Source: Burkholderiales bacterium (lineage in GTDB: Bacteria; Pseudomonadota; Gammaproteobacteria; Burkholderiales; SG8-39). From it: a stretch of DNA of 64,000 nt. Below are positions 1-11,283 of this stretch, one piece after another. The notes beneath the pieces were generated by a model. It saw only the letters and a list, made by a program, of their open reading frames with translations, did no database searches and had not been told where the DNA came from. The stretch covers positions 466,589 through 530,588 of the forward strand of contig JAOSJV010000011.1 in assembly GCA_027493935.1 (NCBI GenBank), read 5' to 3'. The translations under genes were made by a program, and so were the position numbers. The stretch's first letter is position 1, and each line of letters opens with the position of its first letter.

Positions 1-690
1 GCGTATCGGGCGACGTCTTCTATCTGCACAGTCGCCTGCTCGAGCGGGCGGCGCGCGTGAACGAAGAGTACGTCGACAAGCTCACCAAGGGCGAAGTCAA
101 GGGCAAGACCGGATCGCTCACCGCGCTGCCGGTGATCGAGACGCAGGCCGGCGACGTCACCGCCTTCGTGCCGACCAACGTCATATCGATCACCGACGGA
201 CAGATCTTCCTCGAGACCGACCTGTTCAACGCCGGCATCCGGCCCGCGATCAACGCCGGCATCTCGGTGTCGCGCGTCGGCGGCGCGGCCCAGACCAAGG
301 TCATCAAGAAGCTCGGCGGCGGCGTGCGTCTCGCGCTGGCGCAGTACCGCGAGCTCGCAGCGTTCGCGCAGTTCGCCTCCGACCTCGACGAGGCCACCCG
401 CAAGCAGCTCGAGCGCGGCCGCCTGGTCACCGAGCTGATGAAGCAACCGCAGTATCAGCCGCTCCAGGTTTGGGAGATGGCGCTCACGCTGTTCGCGGTG
501 AACAACGGCTACCTCGACGACGTCGACGTGAAGAAGGCGCTCGCGGCCGAGCGCTCGCTGCGCGAAGTACGTCAAGGGCAAGTACGGCGAGCTGTGCGAC
601 CGCATCGAAAGCACGAAAGACCTTTCCAAGGAGGACGAGGACAAGCTGCACGAGGCGGTCAAGGACTGGAAGAAGAACGGCTCCTACTGA
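1..690 (+). CDS. atpA: ATP synthase F1 subunit alpha, 3' part (5' end outside window, one frameshift)
   Basis: Alpha subunit of the F1 part of ATP synthase, the non-catalytic nucleotide-binding partner of beta in the cytoplasmic hexamer. The window opens inside the gene. From base 3 the frame reads [20 protein letters not shown], then the P-loop-distal core with [19 protein letters not shown] and the C-terminal helical domain. The frame breaks at about 565: deleting one A in gaag restores [20 protein letters not shown] and the normal ending DWKKNGSY at the stop 688-690. A second one-base loss near base 8 (ccg read as cg) is likely. First gene of the visible atpAGDC operon, 40 bp before atpG. 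Identity is secure. Confidence 0.95.
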
Positions 691-730
691 GCCCGCCGCG
701 TCTGTAGCGTCAACCTCGGAACCCCGACCC

Positions 731-3071
<2,341 letters not shown>

Positions 3072-3072
3072 C

Positions 3073-3495
3073 ATGGCGAACACCATCCAGGTCGACGTCG
3101 TCAGCGCCGAGCACGCCATCTTTTCCGGTGAAGCGGAGTTCGTCGTCCTGCCCGGCGAAGTTGGGGAGCTCGGTATCTATCCGCGCCATACGCCGCTCAT
3201 GACGCGCATTCGGCCCGGCGCCGTGCGGATCAAGGTGCCGGGCCGCGACGAGGAGGAGCTGGTGTTCGTCGCCGGCGGCATCCTCGAAGTGCAGCCCTCG
3301 CGGGTGACGGTGCTCGCCGACACCGCGATCCGCGGCCACGATCTCGACGAGGCAAAGGCGCTCGAGGCGCAGCAGCGCGCGCAGGAGGCGATGCAGAACC
3401 GCACTTCGCAGATGGAGTACGCGAAGGCGGCCGCCGAGCTCGCGGAGGCCGCCGCCCAGCTCGCCGCGATCCGCAAGCTGCGCAGCCGCAAGTAG
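3073..3495 (+). CDS. atpC: ATP synthase F1 subunit epsilon
   Basis: Epsilon subunit, part of the rotor and intrinsic inhibitor of ATP hydrolysis. The 140 residues start [20 protein letters not shown], include the N-terminal beta-sandwich motif [16 protein letters not shown], and end in the helical hairpin rich in Ala, Glu and Arg. Standard length. Last gene of the atp operon; a hairpin follows 24 bp after the stop. In many Betaproteobacteria glmU comes next; here a glpD gene does. Confidence 0.96.
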   Translation: MANTIQVDVVSAEHAIFSGEAEFVVLPGEVGELGIYPRHTPLMTRIRPGAVRIKVPGRDEEELVFVAGGILEVQPSRVTVLADTAIRGHDLDEAKALEAQQRAQEAMQNRTSQMEYAKAAAELAEAAAQLAAIRKLRSRK

Positions 3496-3518
3496 TCCGT
3501 ATCCGCGCCCGCCGGCAG

Positions 3519-3546
3519 GGACGGCCGGAGGCCGTCCTCGTCGTTT
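3519..3546 (+). terminator. Probable intrinsic terminator of the atp operon
   Basis: Perfect 8-bp inverted repeat ggacggcc / ggccgtcc with a 3-nt loop at 3519-3537, followed by the T-containing tail tcgtcgttt. It lies 24 bp after the atpC stop. The tail has few T residues, so termination strength is uncertain. Confidence 0.6.
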
Positions 3547-3571
3547 GATCCGCCGGCCGCGTGCTTATAAT
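3545..3571 (+). promoter_or_regulatory. Possible sigma-70 promoter upstream of glpD
   Basis: TTGATC at 3545-3550 and a perfect TATAAT at 3566-3571, with a 15-bp spacer that is short of the optimal 17. It directly follows the atp terminator, as expected for a new transcription unit, and leaves a leader of about 230 nt before glpD. Confidence 0.45.
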
Positions 3572-3810
3572 CGAGCGGCCACGCGCACTGCCGCCCGCCA
3601 TGAGCCGCCTCTCGTACGGGAAGTGCCTCCAGCCCGACGCGCCGTCTGGCCGCTCGATCGGTCGGGAACGCCTCGCGTGCTGACGACCGCCCGCGAGCGC
3701 CACACCTTCGACCGGCGGGCCCGCCGGCCGGTGGAGACCGGCCATTCCGGCCTGACGTGCGTGGCGACCGAGCGGGATCGGTACCGCGAGCGCTTGCTGG
3801 CGCCGCTCGC

Positions 3811-5325
3811 ATGAGCGCGGCGCCTCGCTACGACCTCGTCGTGATCGGCGGGGGCATCAACGGCGCGGGCATCGCCCGCGACGCCGCCGGCCGCGGGCTG
3901 TCGACGCTGCTCTGCGAACAGGCGGATCTCGGTTCGGCGACGTCCTCGGCGTCGAGCAAGCTCGTACACGGCGGGCTGCGGTACCTTGAGTACTACGAGT
4001 TCCGACTGGTGGCCGAGGCGCTGGCCGAACGCGAGACGCTGCTTGCGATCGCCCCCCACGTCGTCTGGCCGCTCGAGTTCGTGCTCCCCCACGAGCGGCA
4101 CCTGCGGCCCGCCTGGATGATCCGACTCGGCCTCTTCCTGTACGACAATCTGGCGTGGCGGCCCTTTGCGCACGGTCACCGCTCGACGCTGCCGAAGTCG
4201 CGCTCGGTCCGCCTCACCCCCAAGTGCTACGGCGCCGGCCTCAAGCCGGGCTTCGAGCGCGGCTTCGCCTACTTCGATGCCTGGGTCGACGACGCGCGGC
4301 TGGTCGTCCTGAACGCGCGCGCCGCGGCCGACAAGGGTGCGACGGTCCTGCCGCGCATGCGCTGCTCCGGTGCCCTGCGCAGCGGCGGGCACTGGCGCGT
4401 GACGCTGCGCGACACACGCAGCGGGCGCGAGCGGATCGTCGAAGCGCGCGCGCTGGTGAACGCGGCCGGCCCCTGGGTGAAGAGCGTGCTCGACCGCGAG
4501 ATTGCAATGCCTGCCCCCTACGGTGTCCGTCTGGTCCGCGGCAGCCACATCGTCGTGCCGCGGATGTACGCCGGCGATCACGCGTATATCCTGCAGAATC
4601 CCGACCGGCGCGTCGTGTTCCTGCTGCCGTTCGAGCGCGACTTTACGGCGATTGGAACGACCGAGGTGCCGATGGACGATCCCGAAGAGGGAGCGACGTG
4701 CACGCGGGCCGAGACCGAGTATCTGTGCGCGGCGGTCAATCGCTATGCCGTCCGGCCGGTTGCGCCGGGCGACGTCGTCGCCACCTGGAGCGGCGTGCGC
4801 CCGCTCTTCGACGACGGCCGTGGCAACGTTTCCTCGGTCACGCGCGACTACGTCCTGCACGTCGACGCCGCGGGAGCGCCGCTGGTCTCGGTATTCGGCG
4901 GCAAGATCACGACGTACCGGAAGCTCGCCGAGGCAGTGCTCGACCGGCTCGCGCCGGCACTCGGGGAGCGGCCGTCATGGACCGCGAACGAGCCGCTCCC
5001 AGGCGGGGATTTCGACGGCGCGAGCTTCGAAGAGCTGACGGCAGCGTACCAGACCCGTTATCCTCGTCTGCAGCCAACTTGGCTGGAGGGCCTGCTCCGC
5101 CGGCACGGGACGATCGGCGCCGCGATCCTCGGCGATGCGCGCACCGAGGCCGATCTCGGCCGGCACTTCGGCGGCGGGCTCTACGAGCGCGAGGTGCGGC
5201 ACCTGGTTGATCGCGAGTGGGCCGTCGCCGCCGAGGACGTGCTCTGGCGTCGCACCAAGTTCGGACTGCGCACGAGTGCCGCCGGGCAGGCGGCGCTGGC
5301 CGATTTCATGGGGATGCAGGCATGA
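3811..5325 (+). CDS. glpD: FAD-dependent glycerol-3-phosphate dehydrogenase
   Basis: Oxidises sn-glycerol 3-phosphate to dihydroxyacetone phosphate at the inner face of the membrane and feeds electrons to quinone. The 504-residue product starts with an FAD-binding Rossmann motif DLVVIGGGINGAGIARDAAG, followed by the GlpD signature SSASSKLVHGGLRYLEYYEF. The C-terminal DAO domain is present, including VFGGKITTYRKLAEAVLD. Length fits the family (about 500). ATG 3811 begins at the usual position 5-6 residues before the Rossmann strand. The stop overlaps the next start (ATGA at 5322), so glpD is cotranscribed with the DsbA-like gene. No glpF, glpK or glpR is adjacent. Confidence 0.93.
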   Translation: MSAAPRYDLVVIGGGINGAGIARDAAGRGLSTLLCEQADLGSATSSASSKLVHGGLRYLEYYEFRLVAEALAERETLLAIAPHVVWPLEFVLPHERHLRPAWMIRLGLFLYDNLAWRPFAHGHRSTLPKSRSVRLTPKCYGAGLKPGFERGFAYFDAWVDDARLVVLNARAAADKGATVLPRMRCSGALRSGGHWRVTLRDTRSGRERIVEARALVNAAGPWVKSVLDREIAMPAPYGVRLVRGSHIVVPRMYAGDHAYILQNPDRRVVFLLPFERDFTAIGTTEVPMDDPEEGATCTRAETEYLCAAVNRYAVRPVAPGDVVATWSGVRPLFDDGRGNVSSVTRDYVLHVDAAGAPLVSVFGGKITTYRKLAEAVLDRLAPALGERPSWTANEPLPGGDFDGASFEELTAAYQTRYPRLQPTWLEGLLRRHGTIGAAILGDARTEADLGRHFGGGLYEREVRHLVDREWAVAAEDVLWRRTKFGLRTSAAGQAALADFMGMQA

Positions 5326-5923
5326 GCACCGCTCCATTGCAGTTCTGGTTCGAGTTCGCGAGCACCTATTCCTACCCCGCGGCGATGCGCATCGAGCGCC
5401 TGGCACGCGCGGCCGGCGTGACGATCGTCTGGGAACCATTTCTACTCGGGCCGATTTTTGCCGAGCAGGGCTGGAAGGATTCGCCGTTCAACATCTACCC
5501 GGCCAAGGGGCGGTACATGTGGCGCGATGTCGAGCGGCTCTGCACGCGCGACGGCCTCGACTTTCGGCGCCCGGCGGTCTTTCCGCAGAACTCGCTGCTC
5601 GCCGCGCGCGTCGCCTGCGTTGCAAAGGGGAAGCATGGTTGCCCGCCTACGTCCGCGCGGTCTACACGGCGAACTTCGCCGAGGGCGCGGATATCGCCCG
5701 CCCGGATACGATCGCGGCGTGCCTCGAGCGCGCCGGGCAGGGCGCCGCGGAATGGCTCGAGCGCGCGCAAGCGTCGGAGAACAAGCCGCTGCTGCGGCGC
5801 CAGACCGAGCGCGCAGCCGGCCTCGGGATCTTCGGCGCGCCGAGCTTCGCCGTCGGCCAGGAGCTCTTTTGGGGCAACGACCGGCTCGAGGACGCGTTCG
5901 CCTGGCAGCGGGCGCACCCGTGA
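5322..5923 (+). CDS. 2-hydroxychromene-2-carboxylate isomerase family protein (DsbA fold, one frameshift)
   Basis: Thioredoxin-fold protein of the DsbA / HCCA-isomerase family. The N-terminus reads QFWFEFASTYSYPAAMRIER; the SYPA motif replaces a CxxC, typical of the glutathione-dependent isomerase branch, not of disulfide oxidases. The frame breaks in the G run 5627-5630: adding one G gives VAKGEAWLPAYVRAVYTANF and an open frame to 5923. The C-terminal part GIFGAPSFAVGQELFWGNDR is the conserved cis-Pro loop and end of the fold. Start overlaps glpD by ATGA. The true substrate is unknown; this family is often misnamed after naphthalene degradation. Confidence 0.85.
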
Positions 5924-5937
5924 GGCCGCTCGCCGAG

Positions 5938-6720
5938 ATGGCGCATGCCGTCGCTCGCGCGCTGCGCGGCGTGCTCTTCGATATTGACGACACGCTGACG
6001 ACCGAGGGCGTGCTGACCGCACCCGCGTTTGCCGCCCTCGAGCGGCTGCACGACGCGGGCCTGGTCGTGGTGCCCATCACGGGCCGGCCGGCCGGCTGGT
6101 GCGACCACATCGGTCGCATGTGGCCGGTCGACGCGGTGGTGGGCGAGAACGGGGCCTTCTACTTCGCCTACGACCGCGTAGCGCACAAGCTGGTCAAGCG
6201 CTTCCGTGACGACACGACGACCCGGGCGGCGCAGCGCATGCGGCTCGCCGCCGTACGTGAGCGCGTCCTGGCGGAGGTTCCGGGGGCCGCCCTCGCATCC
6301 GACCAGCAGTATCGCGAGACCGACCTCGCGATCGACTATTGCGAGGACGTGCCACGACTGCCCGAGCGCGAGGTCGATCGCGTAGTCTCGATCATGCGCA
6401 CCGCTGGGATGACCGTCAAGGTCAGTTCGATCCACGTCAACGGCTGGTTCGGCACATACGACAAGCTCGCGATGACCCGAATCCTCGCGCGGGAGCATCT
6501 CGGAATCGCGCTCGAATCCGAGCGCGACCGGTTCGTGTTCGTCGGCGACTCGCCGAACGACGCGCCGATGTTCGCCTTCTTCCCGAACGCAGTCGGGGTG
6601 GCCAACGTGCGCGCGTGCGCCGGACGCCTCGAGCACGCGCCCGCCTTCGTCACGCGGGCGTCGAGCGGTGCCGGGTTCGTCGAGCTCGCCGAGTTCGTGC
6701 TGGCCGCGCGCGAGGCCTGA
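5938..6720 (+). CDS. HAD-superfamily phosphatase (Cof / phosphoglycerate-phosphatase type)
   Basis: Haloacid-dehalogenase phosphatase of about 260 residues. Motif I is GVLFDIDDTLT with the catalytic Asp pair; motif II is the Thr of VPITGRP; motif IV is FVFVGDSPNDAPMFAFFPNA. A C2-type cap lies between about residues 85 and 185, as in Cof-like and mannosyl-3-phosphoglycerate phosphatases. The ATG at 5938 precedes the first strand by 10 residues; an in-frame GTG at 5920 is an alternative. It follows the isomerase gene by 14 bp and likely ends the glpD transcript. Substrate not predictable. Confidence 0.85.
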   Translation: MAHAVARALRGVLFDIDDTLTTEGVLTAPAFAALERLHDAGLVVVPITGRPAGWCDHIGRMWPVDAVVGENGAFYFAYDRVAHKLVKRFRDDTTTRAAQRMRLAAVRERVLAEVPGAALASDQQYRETDLAIDYCEDVPRLPEREVDRVVSIMRTAGMTVKVSSIHVNGWFGTYDKLAMTRILAREHLGIALESERDRFVFVGDSPNDAPMFAFFPNAVGVANVRACAGRLEHAPAFVTRASSGAGFVELAEFVLAAREA

Positions 6721-7023
6721 CGAGGGCGCAACGCCCCGACCCCGAGGACGCCCGGTGGAATAATGGCAGAGCTACGCGGATACTGCTCAAGCTCTGGTGG
6801 AGGCAGTCGCGACGCGGTTTCCACCCGCCGCGATTTGACAATCTTTTACTTTCGCGGGCACTGACCTCTGCTAGCGTGTGAGTCGCTCCGGCGGATCGGT
6901 CGATGGGGCGCCGGAGCCCCGACGGCACCGCCATGTCGCGGTGACCGGCAACAACAACCACACCCTGCTGCGCGAGCCTCCACCGAGCAAGCAACGAGAC
7001 CCGCGATCTGGGGAGGGCTACGG
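6721..7023 (+). other. Intergenic leader of the two-partner secretion locus
   Basis: 303 bp between the phosphatase and tpsA. It contains a consensus -35 hexamer TTGACA at 6835-6840 in a locally AT-richer stretch (6832-6855), but no good -10 at 17 bp spacing, so the promoter is only suspected. A strong Shine-Dalgarno sequence ggggaggg precedes the tpsA ATG. No further gene seen. Confidence 0.45.
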
Positions 7024-9643
7024 ATGGCGCCCTGGCTTCGCTTGGCCGCCGCAGCCGCGGTGCTCTGCGCCTCGCCGGCGTTCGCCCAGATCGTGCCCGA
7101 CGGCGGCACGGTCACGTCGGTAACGACCGCGGCGAGCGGCAAGGTCACCGTCAAGATCGCGCCGGCCGTGCGCGACGGCGTCAGCCACAACACCTACACG
7201 CAGTTCAGCGTCGGCCGGCCCGGTGTCGATCTCAGCAACGTCGGCATCGGCGCGCGCACCATTGTCAACCAGGTCACCGGCGTCGATCCGAGCCGGGTCG
7301 AGGGCCCGCTCGCGGTGATTGGCGCGCCGGCGCACGTGATCTTGGCGAACCCGAACGGGGTGACGGTTGACGGGGGCTCCTTCATCAGTTCCGGGCGCGT
7401 CGCGCTCGCGACTGGCATCGTTTCGTTCGTCGACCGAATGCTTACGCCGATCACCACCCAGCGCAACGTCGTCCTCACCACCAGCCAGGGCGAGATCCGC
7501 ATCGAGGGCGGGGTCTCACGGGTGCGTTCAGTCATCTCGAGCTGATCGCAAGATCGATCCGCGTCGACGGCCCCGTGAGCACGACGAGCCCGGCGCTCGT
7601 CCCCGAAGTTCGCCTGAGCGCGGGCGCGAGCCGTGCGGAGTTCGACTCTTCGGTGTTTCCCGCCAATACGCTCGGGCAGTGGTCCGCGATCGCGCCCGAG
7701 CCGGGCGCAAGCCCTGACGCCGTCCTGATCGATATCACGCCGCTCGCCAACGTCAATGCCGGCGCGATCCGGATTGCCGTGACCGACGCCGGGGCCGGCG
7801 TGCGCCACGCCGGCCGCATTGCGGCGGCCGCGGGCGACTTCACCCTCGCCGCGGATGGCACGATCGCGATCCAAGGCGGGCGCGTCCACGCTGCGCGGGA
7901 CGCGATCGTGAGCGCACGGCAGCTCGAAGCCGGCCCGGGCGCGAGCGGTGCGGCGTACGCGATCACCGCGCATCGTCACGTCGACCTCGGCGTCGGCGGT
8001 GCGACGCTCCGCGGCGGTGCGATCTCGGCCGGCACCGCAGCAGTGGGCGGCGACGTATCGATCGGTATCGAAGGCTTCACCGCGGTCGCGCCCTTCGTCC
8101 TCACCGGGCGCGAGGCCGCGGACGGCTACGAGCGCCTCACGGTCACCGCGCGCGGTGGCGGGTTCGGCGTGTTCGGCGCTGACCAGGACGTGCTCGTCGC
8201 CGGCGCGACGATAAGCGCGGACCAGCGTGCCCGGCTCTTTGCGCGCGACTTCGCCCTCGAGAGCCCGCTCGCCGCGAACGGCACGCGGCAGTCCACGAGT
8301 CTCGCCGCGGGCCGTGTCGACGGCGTGTTCACCGGTGCCGCGCGGATCACCGGTGCCGCGGTGCAGGGCAACGCCGGCGTATTGATCGATGCCGACGCGA
8401 TCGAGGCGGCCGCCGCCGGAAGCGGCGTGACACTCGCGCCGGCTGCGGTGATCGCAGACGCCGGCGATGCAGCGCTCTTCGCGAGTGGGGCGATCCGCAT
8501 CGCCGGTGCCGACGTGCTTGCCCAGCGCCACCTTTCGATCGAGAGCGCCGAAGTCGCGTTCGGCGCCGCGAGCGCAGGTGAGGGGCTGCACGGCAGCCGG
8601 GTCACCGCCGCCACCGGAGCGCTGGTAGTCTCGGCGCTCGCCGGCGACATCGTCAACGAGTCCAGTCTGCTGCAAGGCGCCGCGCGCGACCCCGCCGATC
8701 CGGGCTCGCTCGGCGGTGTGACGCTGCAGGCGGCCGGCAGCATCGTCAATCGCTCACTCGCCGCGAGCCCGCTCGCGATTGTGTTCTCGCAGCAGGATGC
8801 GCTGTACGCGAACGCGGGCGGTGACCTCGTGAACGATACCGGGCGGCTGATTGCCAACGGTGACGTCACGCTCGTCGCGGGCGGTCGGTTCGACAACGTG
8901 ATCGCCCAGACGCAGCCCGCGCACGCCGGCCAGCGCATCGAGCACTCGTCGCGCGGCGGCTGGCAGCTGTTCCGCCGCGAGCGGACGAGCGGCTACTCCA
9001 TCGAGTACGGGGAGCTGCTGATCTCCGGGCAGCTCGCGTACGTCGTGGCCGACGGCAGCGTCACGATCGACGCGGCGGGCGTCACGAACCGCGGCGGCGA
9101 GGTCGACGCCAATCGCGGCGATATCGTCGTCCGGACCGGACGGCTCGAGAACCAGGCACTCGTGACCGGCCGGGCGCAGTTCGAACGGACTTGCGCGTGG
9201 TTCTGCCGCGACCGGGGGTACTCGACCCTGACCCTCAACGGCGGCAGCTTCGCCGCCGCGGCGAACATGCTGATCGAGGCGAGCGGCGGCGTATTCAACG
9301 CTGCGGGTCGGTTTTTCGCCCTCGGCGATCTCACGGTCGTTGCGCCCACGGTGGAAACGACCGGCGTGACACTCTACCGATACCTCGAGCGGCCGTCCGG
9401 TTTCAACTCGCTCCTCGGCATGGATCAGGGTCGGCTGCGCGGCTTCGACCGGGGGGCGCCTTCATCGCGAGCCTGGGTCGGCTGACGCTCGACACCGCTT
9501 CCCCGGTACACATCGATCGCGGCGTGCTGCAGGGCGGTGCGGGCGTCGAAACTCCTGCGGGGCAGGACATCGTGGCGCGACCGGCCGCGGAACCGCTCGG
9601 CGACATACGCCACATCGGCCTCGCGCGATCCTTGCTCTTCTGA
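7024..9643 (+). CDS. TpsA-type secreted exoprotein, filamentous-haemagglutinin domain (two frameshifts)
   Basis: Passenger of a two-partner secretion system. A signal peptide (WLRLAAAAAVLCASPAFAQ) is followed by the TPS/haemagglutination domain with GVDLSNVGIGARTIVNQVTG and the hallmark HVILANPNGVTVDGGSFIS. The rest is beta-helix-like repeats (ALVVSALAGDIVNESSLLQG; GGDLVNDTGRLIANGDVTLV). Two one-base losses break the frame: in GGG 7520-7522 (repair gives GAFSHLELIARSIRVDGPV) and in the G6 run 9451-9456 (repair gives RGGAFIASLGRL). The repaired protein is about 870 residues, short for the family, with no C-terminal toxin or CDI module. A Cys pair (CAWFC) lies near the C-terminus. Next gene is its TpsB partner. 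Confidence 0.88.
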
Positions 9644-9654
9644 GCCCGCGAGCC

Positions 9655-11283
9655 ATGCGACGCGCGGTCGTGATGACGTTCCTCGCCGTCGCGGCTGCGC
9701 CCTCGGCGGGCCAGGTCGATCCCGGCCAGCGCCTGCTCGAGGAGCTGCAGCAGCGCCAGCTCGAGCGCGAGGAGCGGCGTCCGCCCGGCACGATCGAGCT
9801 CAAGCCGGAGGCGCGTCCCGCGCCTGCGCCCGAGGACGCTGTCTGCTTCGACATCGATCGCATCGAGCTCGAGGGCGCGACGCTCGTCGACGCCGATGCG
9901 CGCGACGCCCTCCTGGCACGCTACACCGGCAAGTGCCTCGGACGCGCTGAGATCAACGCTCTGCTCGCGGCGCTCACGGGAGCCTACGTCGAGCGCGGCT
10001 TCGTCACGACGCGAGTCTATATTCCGCCGCAGAATCTTTCGTCGCGCGTGCTGAAGCTGCTGGTCATCGAAGGCCGCATCGAGCGGCTGTACATGAACCA
10101 GGACGCCGACGCCGATCGCCGACGGGCCTGGGCCGCGTTCCCGTCCGGACCCGGCGACCCGCTGCGGCTGCAGGATCTCGAGCAGGGATTGGAACAGCTG
10201 AATCGCGTGCCATCCGCGCGTGCCACTGTCCGGCTGCAGCCGGGCACGGCACCTGGCGGCACCGTCGTCGCGGTCGAAGACCGGTCCGAGGACCGCTTCC
10301 GCGGTTTCCTTGGCTACGACAACTACGGACAAAGGCGTACCGGCCGGCAGCGCTTCAATCTAGGTATCGAGGCCGACAACGTGCTAGCGCTCAACGATAC
10401 CTGGGCCATCGTGTACGCAGGCAGCCTGGACACGAACGCAGTCGCCGGGACCGGCAGCGTCGGCCTCGGCAACTGGACCGTCGGCGTCTTGGCATCGTAC
10501 TCCGAGTCTCTCGACAGGCTGACGGCGGACGTCGAGCTTTTCGCACGCAACACCGTGGCCGGCGTCCTGGTCGAGCGGCTGCTTGCGCGCACGGCGACTG
10601 CGAAGGCGAGCGTCGCATTCCTCCTGGATCGCAAGTGGTCGCGCCGGTACGTGAACGACGTCGAGCTGATCCCGCAGGATCTCACGGTGGCGCGGCTCGG
10701 GCCGCGTGCCCAGGTGCGGTACGCGCAGGGGCTCCTTTTCCTCGACGGTGCGCTCTCGGCGGGCCTGACTGCGCTGGGCGCGACACGCGACCCGGAGCCG
10801 CTGCCGCCCGATGCGCCGGTGGCGCAGTTCGCCAAGTTTGAGGCCGGAGCGACGTGGCTCGGCCGGCTCGAATCAGCCACGCTGCGTGCTTCGATCCGGG
10901 GGCAGTATTCGCTCGACCCGCTGTACGGCTCCGAGCAGATCGTGTTGGGCGGGGCGAACTCCGTGCGCGGCTTCGCCGAGGCGATCGCATTCGGCGACAG
11001 CGGATGGTTCACGCGCAACGAGCTCGTTCTGATCCTCCGCCAGGGTGCGCTCGAGCTCGCCGGTGCCGACTGGTCGCGCACCGTGCAGCCCTACGTGTTC
11101 CTCGACGGCGGCCAGGTGTTCCTGCGGACCGGCCGCTTCGACCGCGCGCTCGCCGGGGCGGGCGCAGGGCTGCGCTTCGCGCGCCGGCCGCTGTCCTTCG
11201 ATGTCACGCTGGCCTATCCTTTCCTCCGCAACGATCTGCCGACGCAGGCGTTCAGCTTCCGGGTTGCGCTGCAACTATGGTGA
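9655..11283 (+). CDS. TpsB outer-membrane transporter (ShlB/FhaC/HecB family)
   Basis: Omp85-superfamily pore that exports the TpsA protein across the outer membrane. 542 residues, family-typical. After a signal peptide and an N-terminal helix rich in Gln and Glu, there is a POTRA domain pair (AVCFDIDRIELEGATLVDAD; NQVPS-like segment LEQLNRVPSARATVRL) and then a 16-strand barrel. The VRGF barrel motif is present as GGANSVRGFAEAIAFGDSGW, and the protein ends RVALQLW with an aromatic last residue as outer-membrane proteins do. It starts 11 bp after tpsA and overlaps the prolyl-isomerase gene by 7 bp. Confidence 0.93.
   Translation: MRRAVVMTFLAVAAAPSAGQVDPGQRLLEELQQRQLEREERRPPGTIELKPEARPAPAPEDAVCFDIDRIELEGATLVDADARDALLARYTGKCLGRAEINALLAALTGAYVERGFVTTRVYIPPQNLSSRVLKLLVIEGRIERLYMNQDADADRRRAWAAFPSGPGDPLRLQDLEQGLEQLNRVPSARATVRLQPGTAPGGTVVAVEDRSEDRFRGFLGYDNYGQRRTGRQRFNLGIEADNVLALNDTWAIVYAGSLDTNAVAGTGSVGLGNWTVGVLASYSESLDRLTADVELFARNTVAGVLVERLLARTATAKASVAFLLDRKWSRRYVNDVELIPQDLTVARLGPRAQVRYAQGLLFLDGALSAGLTALGATRDPEPLPPDAPVAQFAKFEAGATWLGRLESATLRASIRGQYSLDPLYGSEQIVLGGANSVRGFAEAIAFGDSGWFTRNELVLILRQGALELAGADWSRTVQPYVFLDGGQVFLRTGRFDRALAGAGAGLRFARRPLSFDVTLAYPFLRNDLPTQAFSFRVALQLW

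Larger units (their letters stand above)
3496..3810. other. Intergenic region between atpC and glpD
   Basis: 315 bp holding the atp operon terminator hairpin (3519-3537) and a TATAAT hexamer at 3566-3571 that probably belongs to a glpD promoter. A short open frame at 3545-3814 has Arg/Ala-rich composition with no family features and I regard it as chance. No RNA gene seen. Confidence 0.6.

Noticed and set aside
3545..3814. Plus-strand 89-codon frame upstream of glpD
   Set aside because: Low-complexity Arg/Ala/Thr-rich sequence, no ribosome site, overlaps the atp terminator and the glpD promoter region.
7024..9643. Contact-dependent inhibition (CdiA) or polymorphic toxin locus
   Set aside because: The exoprotein ends shortly after the repeats, with no pretoxin motif (VENN or similar) and no toxin domain, and no small immunity gene follows; the next genes are the TpsB pore and a prolyl isomerase.
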